A stretch of 64,000 bases of DNA from Pseudomonas sp. 2FG (GCF_005502935.1 NZ_SCMP01000011.1:111043-175042); one strand, 5' to 3'; shown: positions 21,797 through 33,723, numbered from the stretch's first letter. Numbers and translations: made by a program. Notes: a model not told the origin generated them from the sequence alone.

Positions 21797-23011
21797 TTAG
21801 TGTGCCGCCCATTCGACCTTGGACAGATCGACACCCTCTTTGAACATGTCCCACAACGGCGACAATTCGCGCAACTTGGTAACCGCCTCGCGAACCTTCT
21901 GCGCGGCGTAATCGACCTCTTCCTCAGTGGTGAAGCGGCCGAAAGAGAAACGGATCGAGCTGTGCGCCAGCTCATCGTTGCGGCCCAAGGCGCGCAGCAC
22001 GTAAGACGGCTCCAGCGAGGCCGAGGTGCAGGCCGAACCGGACGATACCGCCAGATCCTTGAGCGCCATGATCAGCGACTCGCCTTCGACGTAGTTGAAG
22101 CTCAGGTTGAGGTTGTGCGGCACACGGGCAGTGGTACTGCCGTTCACATACAACTCTTCAAGGCCATCAACCTGCTTGAAGAAACGATCACTCAGAGCAC
22201 GAATCCGCTCGTTTTCCTGCACCATGTCTTCCTTGGCAATCCGGAAAGCTTCACCCATGCCGACAATCTGGTGAGTCGCCAGGGTGCCGGAGCGCATACC
22301 ACGCTCATGACCACCACCGTGAGTCTGGGCTTCCAGGCGCACACGCGGCTTGCGACTCACATAAAGTGCGCCAATGCCTTTCGGGCCGTAGGTTTTATGG
22401 GCGGAGAAGGACATCAGATCGACCTTGAGCTTTGCCAGGTCGATCTCCACTTTGCCAGTGGATTGAGCCGCATCGACATGGAACAGCACGCCACGGGAGC
22501 GCGTCAGCTCACCAATGGCCGCGATGTCGTTGATGGTGCCGATTTCGTTGTTGACGTGCATAACCGACACCAGAATGGTGTCTTCCCGCAGGGCCGCCCC
22601 GACCATCGCCGGCGTGATCAAACCATCTTCGCCCGGCTCGAGGTAGGTAACCTCGAAACCTTCGCGCTCGAGCTGCCGGGTAGTGTCCAACACGGCCTTG
22701 TGCTCGATCTTCGAGGTGATCAGGTGCTTGCCCTTAGTCGAGTAGAAGTGCGCAACCCCCTTGATCGCCAGGTTGTCGGACTCGGTAGCACCGGAGGTCC
22801 AGACGATCTCGCGCGGATCGGCGTTGACCAGTTCAGCCACCTGACGACGCGCATTCTCCACCGCCTCTTCAGCCTTCCAGCCAAACACGTGGGAGCGCGA
22901 CGCCGGATTACCGAAGTTGCCATCGACCAACAGGCACTCGCTCATCTTCTGCGCAACACGCGGATCGACCGGTGTCGTCGCGGAATAATCGAGATAAATC
23001 GGCAATTTCAT
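21797..23011 (-). CDS. iscS: Cysteine desulfurase IscS
   Basis: PLP enzyme that removes sulphur from cysteine for clusters, tRNA thiolation and cofactors. The 404-residue protein shows the PLP lysine in [12 protein letters not shown] and the mobile active-site cysteine in [14 protein letters not shown], which is the class I (long-loop) arrangement. The N-terminus [18 protein letters not shown] and C-terminus with VEWAAH match the housekeeping IscS. It follows iscR by 45 bp. Confidence 0.97.
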   Translation of the reverse strand: MKLPIYLDYSATTPVDPRVAQKMSECLLVDGNFGNPASRSHVFGWKAEEAVENARRQVAELVNADPREIVWTSGATESDNLAIKGVAHFYSTKGKHLITSKIEHKAVLDTTRQLEREGFEVTYLEPGEDGLITPAMVGAALREDTILVSVMHVNNEIGTINDIAAIGELTRSRGVLFHVDAAQSTGKVEIDLAKLKVDLMSFSAHKTYGPKGIGALYVSRKPRVRLEAQTHGGGHERGMRSGTLATHQIVGMGEAFRIAKEDMVQENERIRALSDRFFKQVDGLEELYVNGSTTARVPHNLNLSFNYVEGESLIMALKDLAVSSGSACTSASLEPSYVLRALGRNDELAHSSIRFSFGRFTTEEEVDYAAQKVREAVTKLRELSPLWDMFKEGVDLSKVEWAAH

Positions 23012-23056
23012 TGATGCTCTCCTATCAGGTATAGGCCTATCAGCCAGGCGCCCTAC

Positions 23057-23548
23057 TCAGTCAACGGCGGACGCTTCAATCTTATCTAGGCGCGGCGCCC
23101 TGCCATGGCAGTGCCGCTGATCCTGGCGCTGGGCGACTTCTTGCACCTCATGACGGGTAACAAGGTCAGCCAAGCTAATGCCACTCAGAAACTCATGAAT
23201 CTGCTGGCTGAGGTCGAACCACAGGTGGTGAGTCAAGCAGGTGTCACCGGCATGGCAATCGCCCAACCCCTGGCAACGCGTGGCATCGACCGACTCATTG
23301 ACAGCATCAATGACCTGCGCAACCTGGATACTCTGCATGCCTCGCGACAGCTGATAACCGCCACCAGGCCCGCGCACGCTAGAGACCAAATTGCCGCGGC
23401 GCAGCTTGGCGAACAACTGTTCCAGATAGGACAGGGAAATGCCTTGGCGTTCGGAAATATCAGCCAAGGACACCGGTCCATGCTGCGCGTGCAGCGCCAA
23501 ATCGAGCATGGCGGTAACGGCGTAACGGCCTTTGGTAGTCAGTCGCAT
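23057..23548 (-). CDS. iscR: Iron-sulphur cluster regulator IscR
   Basis: Rrf2-family winged-helix repressor that senses cluster supply. The 163-residue protein has the DNA-binding domain ([18 protein letters not shown]) and the cluster ligands C92, C98 and C104, with H107 as fourth ligand in the same loop ([16 protein letters not shown]). The holo form represses its own operon through a type 1 site, which is present upstream (23589-23613). It is the first gene of iscRSUA-hscBA-fdx-iscX. Confidence 0.96.
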   Translation of the reverse strand: MRLTTKGRYAVTAMLDLALHAQHGPVSLADISERQGISLSYLEQLFAKLRRGNLVSSVRGPGGGYQLSRGMQSIQVAQVIDAVNESVDATRCQGLGDCHAGDTCLTHHLWFDLSQQIHEFLSGISLADLVTRHEVQEVAQRQDQRHCHGRAPRLDKIEASAVD

Positions 23549-23580
23549 GGCTTGTACCGCGAGGTCACTGGTTGGGCGCG

Positions 23581-23613
23581 AGTATGCTATTTCCGAGTAT
23601 TTAGGTCAACTAT
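23581..23613 (-). promoter_or_regulatory. iscR promoter with overlapping IscR type 1 site
   Basis: On the minus strand: -35 TTGACC (23604-23609), 17-bp spacer, -10 CATACT (23581-23586). A near-palindrome from ATAGTTGACC to ACTCGGAAAT (23589-23613) covers the -35 and spacer and resembles the known IscR type 1 consensus. Holo-IscR bound there would block the promoter, giving autoregulation. Confidence 0.65.
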
Positions 23614-23685
23614 AAGACCCATCAAGACACTCGGGATTAGCCACAACGGGGTCGCGCAGCATAGCAAAACGGGCATAGCGCCGCA

Positions 23686-24462
23686 TTAAGCCGCCGGCTT
23701 GTCGCCCGACTCCTTAACGTCCGCGAAATCCTCGTCACGCAAGGCCGGCAACTCTTTTGCGCAGTAGTCACTGCCCAACGCCTTGAGGGCAGCGCACATA
23801 CCCTCCAGACGACCATCTACGGCTTGCAGATGATCAAGCAACTGACCAATGGCCTTAGCTATAGGATCCGGCATGTCCTGACTGACGCCATAGGCATCGA
23901 AACCTAGTTTTTCGGCGATAGCCTGGCGCTTGGCCTCCAGCTCATCATCGACCTTAACGATGATTCGCCCCGGAATCCCGACCACGGTAGCGCCGGCCGG
24001 CACCGCCTTGGTCACCACCGCATTGGAGCCGACCTTAGCCCCCGCACCGACAGTGAACGGCCCCAGCACCTTGGCACCCGCCCCCACCACTACGCCGTCC
24101 TCCAGCGTGGGGTGGCGCTTGCCTTTATTCCAACTGGTACCGCCAAGCGTCACGCCCTGATAGAGCGTGACGTCATCACCGATTTCCGCAGTCTCGCCGA
24201 TCACAATACCCATACCGTGATCGATGAAAAACCGCCGGCCGATCTTCGCCCCCGGATGAATCTCAATCCCGGTCAGCCAACGCCCAAAGTTAGAGACCAG
24301 CCGCGCCAGCCATTTCCAACCCGCCAGCCAAAGCCAGCCGGACAGGCGATGAAACCAGATCGCATGCAAACCGGGATAGCAAGTCAGCACCTCGAAAGCA
24401 TTACGCGCAGCCGGATCGCGATGGAATACGCTCTGAATATCTTCTCGTACGCGCTCAAACAT
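23686..24462 (-). CDS. cysE: Serine O-acetyltransferase
   Basis: Acetylates L-serine with acetyl-CoA, the first step of cysteine synthesis. The 258-residue protein has an N-terminal helical domain and a left-handed beta-helix of hexapeptide repeats ([57 protein letters not shown]) with the catalytic histidine in DHGMG. Three ATGs lie in tandem; 24462 is favoured because GGAG is then 8 bp away. The gene overlaps the trmJ stop by 8 bp. Its neighbourhood with iscS, which consumes cysteine, is a conserved pseudomonad arrangement. Confidence 0.93.
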   Translation of the reverse strand: MFERVREDIQSVFHRDPAARNAFEVLTCYPGLHAIWFHRLSGWLWLAGWKWLARLVSNFGRWLTGIEIHPGAKIGRRFFIDHGMGIVIGETAEIGDDVTLYQGVTLGGTSWNKGKRHPTLEDGVVVGAGAKVLGPFTVGAGAKVGSNAVVTKAVPAGATVVGIPGRIIVKVDDELEAKRQAIAEKLGFDAYGVSQDMPDPIAKAIGQLLDHLQAVDGRLEGMCAALKALGSDYCAKELPALRDEDFADVKESGDKPAA

Positions 24463-25234
24463 CATCATCTCTCCGCTTATGGGGCTCACCGCGGGCAGCC
24501 TTCTGGGCTTCAGTCAAAATGCCGCGCAGGATGTTCATTTCCGACTTATTAACCGCACTGCGACCAAACAAGCGACGCAGGCGAGACATCAAATGCCGCG
24601 GCTTCTCCGGATCCAGAAAGCCAATATCCACCAGGGTACTCTCGAGGTGCCCGTAGAACAGCTCCATCTCATCCATGGTAGCCAGCTGCCCACTGCGCAC
24701 CGAGGTCACCTCGAACTTCTCCACCTTCGTCGGCCGCCCCTGCGCAGCCAACCAGGCCATGCGCACCTCATAGCCCAACACCTGCACCGCAGCAGCAAGA
24801 TTGAGCGAGCTGAACTCAGGGTCAGAAGGAATGTGCACATGGAAATGACAGCGCTGCAGCTCGTCATTGGTCAACCCGGCATACTCACGGCCGAACACCA
24901 GCGCCACCTCGGCGCCCTGCCGAGCATGCTCACAGGCAGCCGCCCCACATTCGCGCGGATCCAGTAGCGGCCAGGGAATACGCCGATCCCGCGCACTGGT
25001 ACCCAACACCAGACTACAGCCGACCAAAGCCTCCTCCAGCGTGGCGACCACCTGAGCGCCATCCAGAATATCGTTGGCACCGGAAGCCCGAGCGACAGCC
25101 TCGGCACTGGGAAAATCTTCCGGATCCACCAGCACCAAACGCGTCAAGCCCATGTTCTTCATGGCGCGCGCAGCCCCACCGATATTGCCGGGATGGCTGG
25201 TATTGACCAAGATCACGCGAATATTTTGCAGCAA
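24455..25234 (-). CDS. trmJ: tRNA (cytidine/uridine-2'-O-)-methyltransferase TrmJ
   Basis: SPOUT-family enzyme that 2'-O-methylates position 32 in the anticodon loop of several tRNAs. The 259-residue protein has the N-terminal [20 protein letters not shown] motif, [15 protein letters not shown], and the knot motif [15 protein letters not shown] that binds SAM. The start appears to be TTG at 25234, giving [12 protein letters not shown], in line with homologues; only a weak GAG precedes it. It overlaps cysE downstream and is divergent from suhB. Confidence 0.92.
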   Translation of the reverse strand: MLQNIRVILVNTSHPGNIGGAARAMKNMGLTRLVLVDPEDFPSAEAVARASGANDILDGAQVVATLEEALVGCSLVLGTSARDRRIPWPLLDPRECGAAACEHARQGAEVALVFGREYAGLTNDELQRCHFHVHIPSDPEFSSLNLAAAVQVLGYEVRMAWLAAQGRPTKVEKFEVTSVRSGQLATMDEMELFYGHLESTLVDIGFLDPEKPRHLMSRLRRLFGRSAVNKSEMNILRGILTEAQKAARGEPHKRRDDDV

Positions 25235-25379
25235 CGCAGGCGCTCACACAGACGGCAAAGGGGAGCAAATCTTACAGAACCCCCCCAGCAAACGCCATGC
25301 AAGGTACAGGCAGGCCTTCTTACTTGGGGGTTTTCTGCTAGAATATTCGGCTTTCTTTAACGACCCAGGTGAAACCTCC

Positions 25380-26195
25380 ATGCAGCCCATGCTGAATATC
25401 GCGCTGCGCGCAGCCCGCAGCGCCGCAGAACTGATTTTCCGCTCCATCGAGCGCCTGGACGTCATCTCGGTCGACGAGAAAGATGCCAAGGACTATGTGA
25501 CCGAGGTCGATCGCGCCGCCGAACAAAGCATCATCGCCGCCCTGCGCAAAGCCTACCCCACCCATGGCTTCCTCGGCGAAGAAGGCGGCCTGATCGAAGG
25601 CAGCGGCGATGGCGCCGACTACCTGTGGATCATCGACCCACTCGACGGCACCACCAACTTCGTGCGCGGCGTGCCGCACTTTGCCGTCAGCATCGCCTGC
25701 AAATACCGCGGCCGCCTGGAACACGCCGTAGTGCTCGACCCGGTTCGCCAGGAAGAATTCACCGCCAGCCGCGGCCGTGGCGCCCAGCTCAACGGTCGCC
25801 GCCTGCGCGTCAGCGGTCGCACCAGCCTGGAAGGCGCCCTGATCGGCACCGGCTTCCCGTTCCGCGACAGCCAGATCGACAACCTGGACAATTACCTGAA
25901 CATGTTCCGCAGCCTGGTCGGCCAGACCGCCGGCATCCGCCGCGCCGGCGCCGCCAGCCTGGACCTGGCCTACGTCGCCGCCGGCCGTTTCGACGCCTTC
26001 TGGGAATTCGGTCTGTCCGAATGGGACATGGCCGCCGGCGCACTGCTGATCCAGGAAGCGGGCGGCCTGGTCAGCGACTTCAGCGGCGGCCACGATTTCC
26101 TCGAGAAAGGCCATATCGTCGCCGGCAACACCAAGTGCTTCAAGGCCGTGCTGACTGCCATCCAGCCGCACCTGTCACCCTCACTGAAACGCTAA
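25380..26195 (+). CDS. suhB: Inositol-1-monophosphatase family protein SuhB
   Basis: Mg2+-dependent phosphatase fold; in bacteria SuhB also joins NusA/B/G in the rRNA antitermination complex. The 271-residue protein has the metal motifs GEEGG (E67, E68), IDPLDGTTNF (D86, D89) and WDMAAG (about D214). The ATG at 25380 starts MQPMLNIALR. A TAGAAT box at 25339-25344 could be its -10, although no good -35 is seen. It is divergent from trmJ and followed by two terminators. Confidence 0.95.
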   Translation: MQPMLNIALRAARSAAELIFRSIERLDVISVDEKDAKDYVTEVDRAAEQSIIAALRKAYPTHGFLGEEGGLIEGSGDGADYLWIIDPLDGTTNFVRGVPHFAVSIACKYRGRLEHAVVLDPVRQEEFTASRGRGAQLNGRRLRVSGRTSLEGALIGTGFPFRDSQIDNLDNYLNMFRSLVGQTAGIRRAGAASLDLAYVAAGRFDAFWEFGLSEWDMAAGALLIQEAGGLVSDFSGGHDFLEKGHIVAGNTKCFKAVLTAIQPHLSPSLKR

Positions 26196-26212
26196 ATTCG
26201 ACACCCCATAAG

Positions 26213-26237
26213 AAACCCGGCCTGGCGCCGGGTTTTT
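26213..26237 (+). terminator. Rho-independent terminator of suhB
   Basis: AAACCCGGC (26213-26221) pairs with GCCGGGTTT (26227-26235), followed by two more T. Confidence 0.85.
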
Positions 26238-26244
26238 ACTGCCC

Positions 26245-26278
26245 AAATAAAAAGCGCCCCGAAGGGCGCTTTTTATTT
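26245..26278. terminator. Bidirectional terminator between suhB and the glycine-zipper gene
   Basis: Perfect 15-bp inverted repeat: left arm 26245-26259, loop CGAA, right arm 26264-26278. The GC core GCGCCC/GGGCGC is flanked by A-runs on the left and T-runs on the right, so it works on both strands and can end the minus-strand gene that stops at 26288. Confidence 0.85.
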
Positions 26279-26287
26279 GCATCCAAG

Positions 26288-26830
26288 CTACTGAGCAACC
26301 TGCCCCAGCACCAACTGACCTTCTTTGGTGACCGGAATCTGGGCACCCGGGTCGTGATCCATACGGACCTGCCCGACCTTACCGTCCAACTGATACTTAA
26401 CGTTGTAACCAACCAGCTTGTCACTGGTATCGGTCACGGTGTTGCAGCGCGTTTCGGTGGAGGTGTAAGTGTCGTTGGCCTGCATGTTTTCCTGGACTTT
26501 GTTGCCGGCATAACCGCCACCCACGGCACCAGCAACGGTGGCAATCTTCTTGCCACTGCCACCACCCACCTGGTTCCCGAGCAAGCCACCAGCTACCGCA
26601 CCCAGCACGCTACCAACGACCTGATGCTGATCCTTGACCGGTTTTTGCCGAGTCACGGTGACATCTTTGCAAACCTGACGCGGAGTCTTGATGGTTTCCT
26701 TGATCGGCTCTACCGCGAGCACTTCAGCGTACTCGGGGCCGCCACTAACCAAACTGTAAGTAGCCACAGCACCACCGGCGGTAACACCTACCGCACCCAG
26801 CACCGCACCAACGAGCATCGACTTGTTCAC
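26288..26830 (-). CDS. Glycine-zipper 2TM domain outer-membrane-type protein
   Basis: A 180-residue envelope protein starting at GTG (26830), supported by a strong AGGAGG 5 bp upstream. The N-terminus has a hydrophobic, glycine-rich segment (MLVGAVLGAVGVTAGGAVATYSLV). A second glycine-zipper stretch at about 85-120 (VVGSVLGAVAGGLLGNQVGGGSGKK and AGAVGGGYAGNKV) is typical of the SlyB/Rick_17kDa group. Three cysteines are absent from lipobox context, so I do not call it a lipoprotein. It is conserved beside secF and suhB in pseudomonads. Role unknown; probably envelope structure. Confidence 0.8.
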   Translation of the reverse strand: MNKSMLVGAVLGAVGVTAGGAVATYSLVSGGPEYAEVLAVEPIKETIKTPRQVCKDVTVTRQKPVKDQHQVVGSVLGAVAGGLLGNQVGGGSGKKIATVAGAVGGGYAGNKVQENMQANDTYTSTETRCNTVTDTSDKLVGYNVKYQLDGKVGQVRMDHDPGAQIPVTKEGQLVLGQVAQ

Positions 26831-26958
26831 TTGAACCTCCTGACTGCACTCAAACAGGTATTTACACACCTTAGTCCCAGGGTTTGAGCGCAATAACACT
26901 CACCAAGTTCCCTACCCCTGCCCGCCGCTACGCCATCAGCGAGTTAAAGATCACAATC

Positions 26959-27870
26959 CTAGGGGCGCTCATCGACTTCCTCGGCGGCAACCGGCGGAAT
27001 CAGATCCTCAACACCCAGACTCAGCCAGATCAGCACCACGTTGGCGATATAGATCGACGAGTAGGTACCCGCCATCACCCCCACGAACAGCGCGATGGAG
27101 AAACCGAACAAGTTATCGCCACCCCACACCAACAAAGCCGCGATCGCCAGCAGGGTGGAGATCGAGGTCGCCATGGTCCGCAACAACGTCTGGGTGGTCG
27201 AGATATTGATGTTCTCGATCAGGCTGGCCTTGCGCAGCACGCGGAAGTTCTCGCGCACCCGATCGAATACCACGATGGTGTCGTTCAGCGAGTAACCGAT
27301 GATCGCCAGCACCGCCGCCAGCACCGTCAGGTCGAAGGTGATCTGGAAGAACGAGAGGATACCGAGGGTGATCACCACGTCGTGTACCAGCGAGACGATG
27401 GCGCCGACGGCGAACTTCCACTGGAAGCGGAACGCCAGGTAGAGCATGACGCCGCCCAGGGCCAGCAGCATGCCCAGACCACCCTGATCGCGCAGCTCCT
27501 CGCCCACCTGCGGGCCGACGAACTCGGCGCGCTTGACCTGCGCCGGGTTGTCGCCATCCACCCGCTGCAACGCCTCGGCCACCTGACTACCCAGCTGCGG
27601 GTCGTCGCCCGGCATCCGCACCAGCACGTCGGTAGTCGCGCCGAAGCTCTGCACCACGGCCTCCTCGAAACCGGCCGCGACCAGCTGCTCGCGCACCTGG
27701 CCGAGGTCCGCCGGCCGCTCATAGGTCAGCTCGATCAGCGTGCCGCCGGTGAAATCCAGGCCGTAGTTCAGCCCCTTGGTGAACCAGCTGAACAGCGCCA
27801 GCAGGGTCAGGAACAGGGTCACGGCGAACGCAAGATTGCGCACGCCCATAAAGTTGATCGTACGTTTCAT
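26959..27870 (-). CDS. secF: Protein translocase subunit SecF
   Basis: With SecD forms the RND-like complex that uses the proton gradient to help proteins leave the Sec channel on the periplasmic side. The 303-residue protein has six membrane segments and the family motif near the N-terminus (GLNYGLDFTGGTLIELTYE). The transmembrane signature VIGYSLNDTIVVFDRVREN is in TM4-5. It follows secD by 9 bp and ends the queA-tgt-yajC-secD-secF operon. Confidence 0.97.
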   Translation of the reverse strand: MKRTINFMGVRNLAFAVTLFLTLLALFSWFTKGLNYGLDFTGGTLIELTYERPADLGQVREQLVAAGFEEAVVQSFGATTDVLVRMPGDDPQLGSQVAEALQRVDGDNPAQVKRAEFVGPQVGEELRDQGGLGMLLALGGVMLYLAFRFQWKFAVGAIVSLVHDVVITLGILSFFQITFDLTVLAAVLAIIGYSLNDTIVVFDRVRENFRVLRKASLIENINISTTQTLLRTMATSISTLLAIAALLVWGGDNLFGFSIALFVGVMAGTYSSIYIANVVLIWLSLGVEDLIPPVAAEEVDERP

Positions 27871-27879
27871 GTTGGCCCC

Positions 27880-29748
27880 TTAAATCCACAGCTTCTTGAA
27901 GTCACGACCACCGAAAATCAGGTTGATCATGCCGCGGGTCACCATGATGGCGGTGAACATCGAGGTGAGGATGCCGAGCGACATGGTCACCGCGAAGCCT
28001 TTCACCGGGCCGGTGCCCATGGCGAAGAGGATGCCGCCGACCAGCAGGGTGGTCAGGTTGGAGTCGAGAATCGCCGAGTAGGCTCGATCGAAACCCTCAT
28101 GGATAGCGCGCTGCACCGACATGCCGTTGGCGATCTCCTCGCGGATCCGCGAGAAGATCAGCACGTTGGCGTCCACCGCCATGCCCATGGTCAGCACTAT
28201 ACCGGCGATCCCCGGCAGGGTCAGGGTGGCGTTCAGCGCCGACATCAGCGCCAGCAGCAGGACCATGTTGAAGGCCAGCGCCAGGGTCGCCAGCACACCG
28301 AAGAAGCGGTAAATGGCGATGATGAACAGGGAAACCAACAGCATGCCCCAGAGCGACGCATCGACCCCCTTGGTGATGTTGTCCGCGCCCAGGCTCGGGC
28401 CAATGGTGCGCTCTTCGGCGAAGTACATCGGCGCCGCCAGACCGCCGGCACGCAGCAGCAGAGCCAGCTCAGAGGACTCGCCCTTTCCCTCCAGGCCAGT
28501 GATGCGGAATTGGCTGCCCAATGGCGACTGAATAGTGGCCAGGCTGATGATCTTCTTCTCTTCCTTGAAGGTCTGTACCGCAACCTCCTTCTCGACGCCG
28601 TCGACCACCTGCTTAACGTAACGGGTCAGCGGTTTCTGCTCGATAAAGATCACCGCCATGCTGCGCCCGACATTATTGCGGGTCGCGCGATTCATCAGCT
28701 CGCCACCATGACCATCCAGACGGATGTTCACTTGCGGACGACCATTCTCATCGAAGCTCGCCTGGGCATCGGTGACCTGATCCCCGGTGATGATCAAACC
28801 ACGCTCCAGCGGCACGGCCGGCCGGCCAGGCTCACGAAATTCGAAGGACTCGGTGGTCGCCTTGGTCGCATCCTGGCCAGCCGCCAGACGGAACTCCAGG
28901 TTGGCGGTCTTACCGAGAATCCGCTTGGCCTCGGCCGTATCCTGCACGCCCGGCAGCTCGACCACGATGCGATTGGCGCCTTGGCGCTGCACCAGAGGCT
29001 CGGCGACGCCCAGTTCGTTGACGCGATTGCGTACGGTGGTCAGGTTTTGCTTGATCGAGTACTCACGAATCTCCGCCAGCTTGGCCGGAGTCATCTCCAG
29101 GCGCAGCACCTGCAGGCCGTTACGCTCGCTCGACGTCAGCTGAAAGTCGGTGAAGTCCTTACGGATCAAGCTCTGCGCCTTTTCCAGCGTCGCCTCATCG
29201 GTAAAGCCCAACTGAATCGCACCGCCCTGCTCCGGCAGGCTGCGATAACGCAGACGCTCCTTACGCAGCAAGCTCTTTACATCACCCTCGTAAACCTTAC
29301 GGCGCGCATCGAGCGCCTTGTCCATGTCCACTTCCAAGAGGAAATGCACACCACCGGACAAGTCCAAGCCCAGCTTCATCGGGCTCGCACCCAGACTACG
29401 CAGCCAGTTCGGCGTGGTTTGCGCCAGGTTCAGGGCCACCACATAGTCGTCGCCCAAAGCCTTACGCACGACATCCTTGGCCGGCAGCTGATCCTCTTTC
29501 TTGAGCAGCCGCACCAGCCCGCCCTTACCTTCTTTGGCCAGGGTCGCGACCTTGACCGCGATGCCGGCGTCATTCAGCGCCTTGCCCACGCGGTCCAAGT
29601 CAGCCTGCTCGACCTGCAACGCCGTGCTCGCCCCTGTGATCTGAATGGCCGGATCGTCCGGGTACAGGTTGGGCGCAGAATAAATAAAGCCGATCGCCAG
29701 CACTGCCAGGATCAGCAGGTATTTCCACAGAGGGTATTTGTTCAGCAT
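27880..29748 (-). CDS. secD: Protein translocase subunit SecD
   Basis: Partner of SecF in the Sec translocon. The 622-residue protein starts with a membrane segment (LLILAVLAIGFIYSAPNLYP), then a large periplasmic region (about 30-450) with P1 and head subdomains, including the GLDLSGGVHFLLEVD motif. A C-terminal six-helix RND bundle with GMAVDANVLIFSRIREE follows. It lies between yajC and secF. Confidence 0.97.
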   Translation of the reverse strand: MLNKYPLWKYLLILAVLAIGFIYSAPNLYPDDPAIQITGASTALQVEQADLDRVGKALNDAGIAVKVATLAKEGKGGLVRLLKKEDQLPAKDVVRKALGDDYVVALNLAQTTPNWLRSLGASPMKLGLDLSGGVHFLLEVDMDKALDARRKVYEGDVKSLLRKERLRYRSLPEQGGAIQLGFTDEATLEKAQSLIRKDFTDFQLTSSERNGLQVLRLEMTPAKLAEIREYSIKQNLTTVRNRVNELGVAEPLVQRQGANRIVVELPGVQDTAEAKRILGKTANLEFRLAAGQDATKATTESFEFREPGRPAVPLERGLIITGDQVTDAQASFDENGRPQVNIRLDGHGGELMNRATRNNVGRSMAVIFIEQKPLTRYVKQVVDGVEKEVAVQTFKEEKKIISLATIQSPLGSQFRITGLEGKGESSELALLLRAGGLAAPMYFAEERTIGPSLGADNITKGVDASLWGMLLVSLFIIAIYRFFGVLATLALAFNMVLLLALMSALNATLTLPGIAGIVLTMGMAVDANVLIFSRIREEIANGMSVQRAIHEGFDRAYSAILDSNLTTLLVGGILFAMGTGPVKGFAVTMSLGILTSMFTAIMVTRGMINLIFGGRDFKKLWI

Positions 29749-29768
29749 GACGCCGCCCGCTTATGACG

Positions 29769-29789
29769 CGGGGCGCCTTTAGCGCCCCG
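29769..29789 (-). repeat. Hairpin between yajC and secD
   Basis: CGGGGCGC (29769-29776) pairs with GCGCCCCG (29782-29789) around a 5-nt loop. No T-run follows on the minus strand, so it may tune or process the yajC-secD message rather than end it. Confidence 0.45.
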
Positions 29790-29810
29790 TCGAATGGTAA
29801 AAATGTGAAG

Positions 29811-30155
29811 TTAGATGGCTTTCAGCGTGCCTTTGGGCAGCGTTGCGGCAATCGCCGCTTTCTGAATCTTCAGCTCGACGGTGTCGGACACCTCAATCAC
29901 CACAAAGTCATCGGTAACCTTGTTGATCTTGCCGGCGATGCCACCGGAGGTGACCACTTCGTCGCCCTTTTGCAGGTTGCCCATCAGACTCTTGTGCTCT
30001 TTGGCGCGCTTGGCCTGCGGACGCCAGATCATCAGATAGAAGATCACCAGGAAGCCGGCCAGGAAAACAAACGACATGTAATCGGGAGCGGCGGCAGCGG
30101 CAGCGGCAGCCGGCGCAGCAACTTCCGCATAAGCGGCGGGAATCAGAAAGCTCAT
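29811..30155 (-). CDS. yajC: Preprotein translocase subunit YajC
   Basis: A small inner-membrane protein that joins SecDF and the AcrB pump. The 114-residue protein has an Ala-rich N-terminus (AEVAAPAAAAAAAAPDY), one membrane helix (about 27-46, FVFLAGFLVIFYLMIWRPQAK) and a cytoplasmic domain (KGDEVVTSGGIAGKI). It lies 39 bp after tgt and 62 bp before secD. Confidence 0.95.
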   Translation of the reverse strand: MSFLIPAAYAEVAAPAAAAAAAAPDYMSFVFLAGFLVIFYLMIWRPQAKRAKEHKSLMGNLQKGDEVVTSGGIAGKINKVTDDFVVIEVSDTVELKIQKAAIAATLPKGTLKAI

Positions 30156-30194
30156 GTAACACTCCTGTTAAAAGGTCTTGGAAAGGTTGATTTA

Positions 30195-32374
<2,180 letters not shown>

Positions 32375-32441
32375 GATGGGAGGTCATTTTGCAGGGCCGC
32401 GAAGTTTAACGGAAATACCTAAAATTGACCACGCAACACGA

Positions 32442-32470
32442 TTGACCAAGGGCAAACCTCTCCCTATACT
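32442..32470 (+). promoter_or_regulatory. sigma70 promoter of tRNA-Leu
   Basis: TTGACC (32442-32447), exactly 17 bp, TATACT (32465-32470), then a GC-rich GCGCGCCC stretch like the stringent discriminator of stable-RNA promoters. The mature tRNA begins 14 bp after the -10. Confidence 0.85.
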
Positions 32471-32483
32471 GCGCGCCCATTGT

Positions 32484-32568
32484 GCCCCGGTGGCGGAATC
32501 GGTAGACGCGGCGGATTCAAAATCCGTTTCTTCACAGAGTGGGAGTTCGAGTCTCCCCCGGGGCACCA
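32484..32568 (+). tRNA. tRNA-Leu (anticodon CAA)
   Basis: An 85-nt class II tRNA with encoded CCA. The acceptor stem GCCCCGG pairs with CCGGGGC. The anticodon stem GCGGA/TCCGT (one wobble pair) encloses loop TTCAAAA, giving anticodon CAA (codon UUG). A variable arm precedes the T-loop GTTCGAGTC. It has its own promoter. This tRNA type is a common target for P4-like integrases, and an integrative remnant lies 1.2 kb downstream, but that element is not in the tRNA. Confidence 0.95.
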
Positions 32569-32896
32569 TCAATCTCCCAGCGACTTTTTACAGCCGCTCG
32601 CCAGACCCGCAACACCCCTCTCAAAAATGCAATTTTGCCCTCGCTGAATCGGCTCGAAAGCAGCGGAAACAGGCGCAAAATCACGCTCACAACTCGCCGT
32701 TTTCGGGGGTTGTTTTTCATCCTGAAGTTAGCGTAGAGTTCGCCCACTGTGTTTGCATGGGTCGCCTTGAATCGTGACCTGGTGCAGTAGATCCTTAGAT
32801 TTGCTACATCCCGCCCGACTTCTCTTACTCTCTGCAGCCAGTCCAGCCCTCTATTGTTAGAGGCTGTCATCAACTCTAGTTCCAAGGAAATAAGAT
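32569..32896 (+). other. tRNA-Leu/cspA intergenic region and cspA leader
   Basis: A 328-bp stretch without a credible gene. It holds a T-run shortly after the tRNA (possible terminator without a clear stem) and a small hairpin (AGCCCTCTA 32845-32853 with TAGAGGCT 32858-32865) just before the cspA ribosome-binding site AAGGAA. A long leader is typical for cold-shock messages, but I cannot place the promoter with confidence. Confidence 0.5.
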
Positions 32897-33109
32897 ATGT
32901 CGAATCGTCAAAACGGTACCGTCAAGTGGTTTAACGACGAGAAAGGTTTTGGTTTTATCACTCCAGAAAGCGGTCCGGATCTGTTCGTACACTTCCGCGC
33001 TATCGAAGGTAACGGCTTCAAGAGCCTGAAAGAAGGCCAGCGCGTTAGCTTCGTTGCCGTACAAGGTCAAAAAGGCCTGCAGGCTGACCAGGTTCAAGTC
33101 CTGGCCTAA
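32897..33109 (+). CDS. Cold-shock protein, CspA family
   Basis: A 70-residue single cold-shock domain that binds single-stranded RNA/DNA and melts RNA structure. Both nucleic-acid motifs are present: RNP1 KGFGFI and RNP2 as LFVHF. W11 and the aromatic patch are kept. AAGGAA is 7 bp before the ATG, and a strong terminator follows, so it is monocistronic. Several paralogues are usual in Pseudomonas; I do not assign which one this is. Confidence 0.95.
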   Translation: MSNRQNGTVKWFNDEKGFGFITPESGPDLFVHFRAIEGNGFKSLKEGQRVSFVAVQGQKGLQADQVQVLA

Positions 33110-33129
33110 CGCCTGCGCCTGAACGAAAG

Positions 33130-33160
33130 AGCCTCTGATGGCAACATCAGGGGCTTTTTT
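33130..33160 (+). terminator. Rho-independent terminator of the cold-shock gene
   Basis: AGCCTCTGATG (33130-33140) pairs with CATCAGGGGCT (33145-33155), loop GCAA, then six T. Confidence 0.9.
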
Positions 33161-33225
33161 GTGCCTCGGCTTTTTGTCCATCTGAGCCAGTAGAATCGCG
33201 CACCTCCTTGCGCAGCGAGCCCGCC

Positions 33226-33723
33226 ATGCCGAACCATCAGCTACGCCCACAAGGCGACTTCCCCATTGCCGGCCTACCTCGCCGCCTGGCGGCAATGTTT
33301 TACGACTCGCTGCTCTGCGTGGCGCTGTTAATGGTCGTGACCCTGGCCTACCAGCAGATTGTCTTGAGAATGCTCCTCGGCGCAGAACGCCTAAGAGAAA
33401 TGGCCGACAGCGGCGCCTTGAACGGCGACCCGATTCTTTCCACCCTGCTGGTTTTCAGCCTGTTCGGCTTTTTCAGCAAGTTCTGGACTCACTCCGGCCA
33501 GACACTAGGCATGCAGGTCTGGGGGGTTCGCGTGCAAAACGCCGACGGCACTGCGATATCCCTGTGGCAGGCGCTACTACGCTTCATCGTTGCCATCGCC
33601 TCCTGGCTGTGCCTGGGCCTGGGCTTCTTCTGGATGCTCTGGGACAAGCAAAACCGTAGCTGGCACGACATTTATTCCGACTCGCGCCTCGTACAGCTAC
33701 CGAAGAACTCGCAGAAGAAATAA
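33226..33723 (+). CDS. RDD family inner-membrane protein
   Basis: A 165-residue protein with the RDD domain (LPRRLAAMFYDSLLC opening, with the conserved Arg and Asp) and three likely membrane segments: about 20-48, 66-88 and 112-138. The C-terminal DKQNRSWHDIYSDSRLV is the other family signature. RDD proteins are loosely linked to transport; the function here is unknown. It is convergent with lptG, and the terminator that would normally separate the two is split by an inserted element. Confidence 0.85.
   Translation: MPNHQLRPQGDFPIAGLPRRLAAMFYDSLLCVALLMVVTLAYQQIVLRMLLGAERLREMADSGALNGDPILSTLLVFSLFGFFSKFWTHSGQTLGMQVWGVRVQNADGTAISLWQALLRFIVAIASWLCLGLGFFWMLWDKQNRSWHDIYSDSRLVQLPKNSQKK

Noticed and set aside
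26884..29766. A 960-codon open frame antisense to secD and secF
   Set aside because: His/Gln/Arg-rich shadow of two well-defined genes; no domain, no plausible start.
32484..32568. tRNA-Leu as the integration site of the nearby element
   Set aside because: I find no duplicate of the tRNA 3' end near 33740-35111, and the element's boundaries are explained by the 23-bp repeat.
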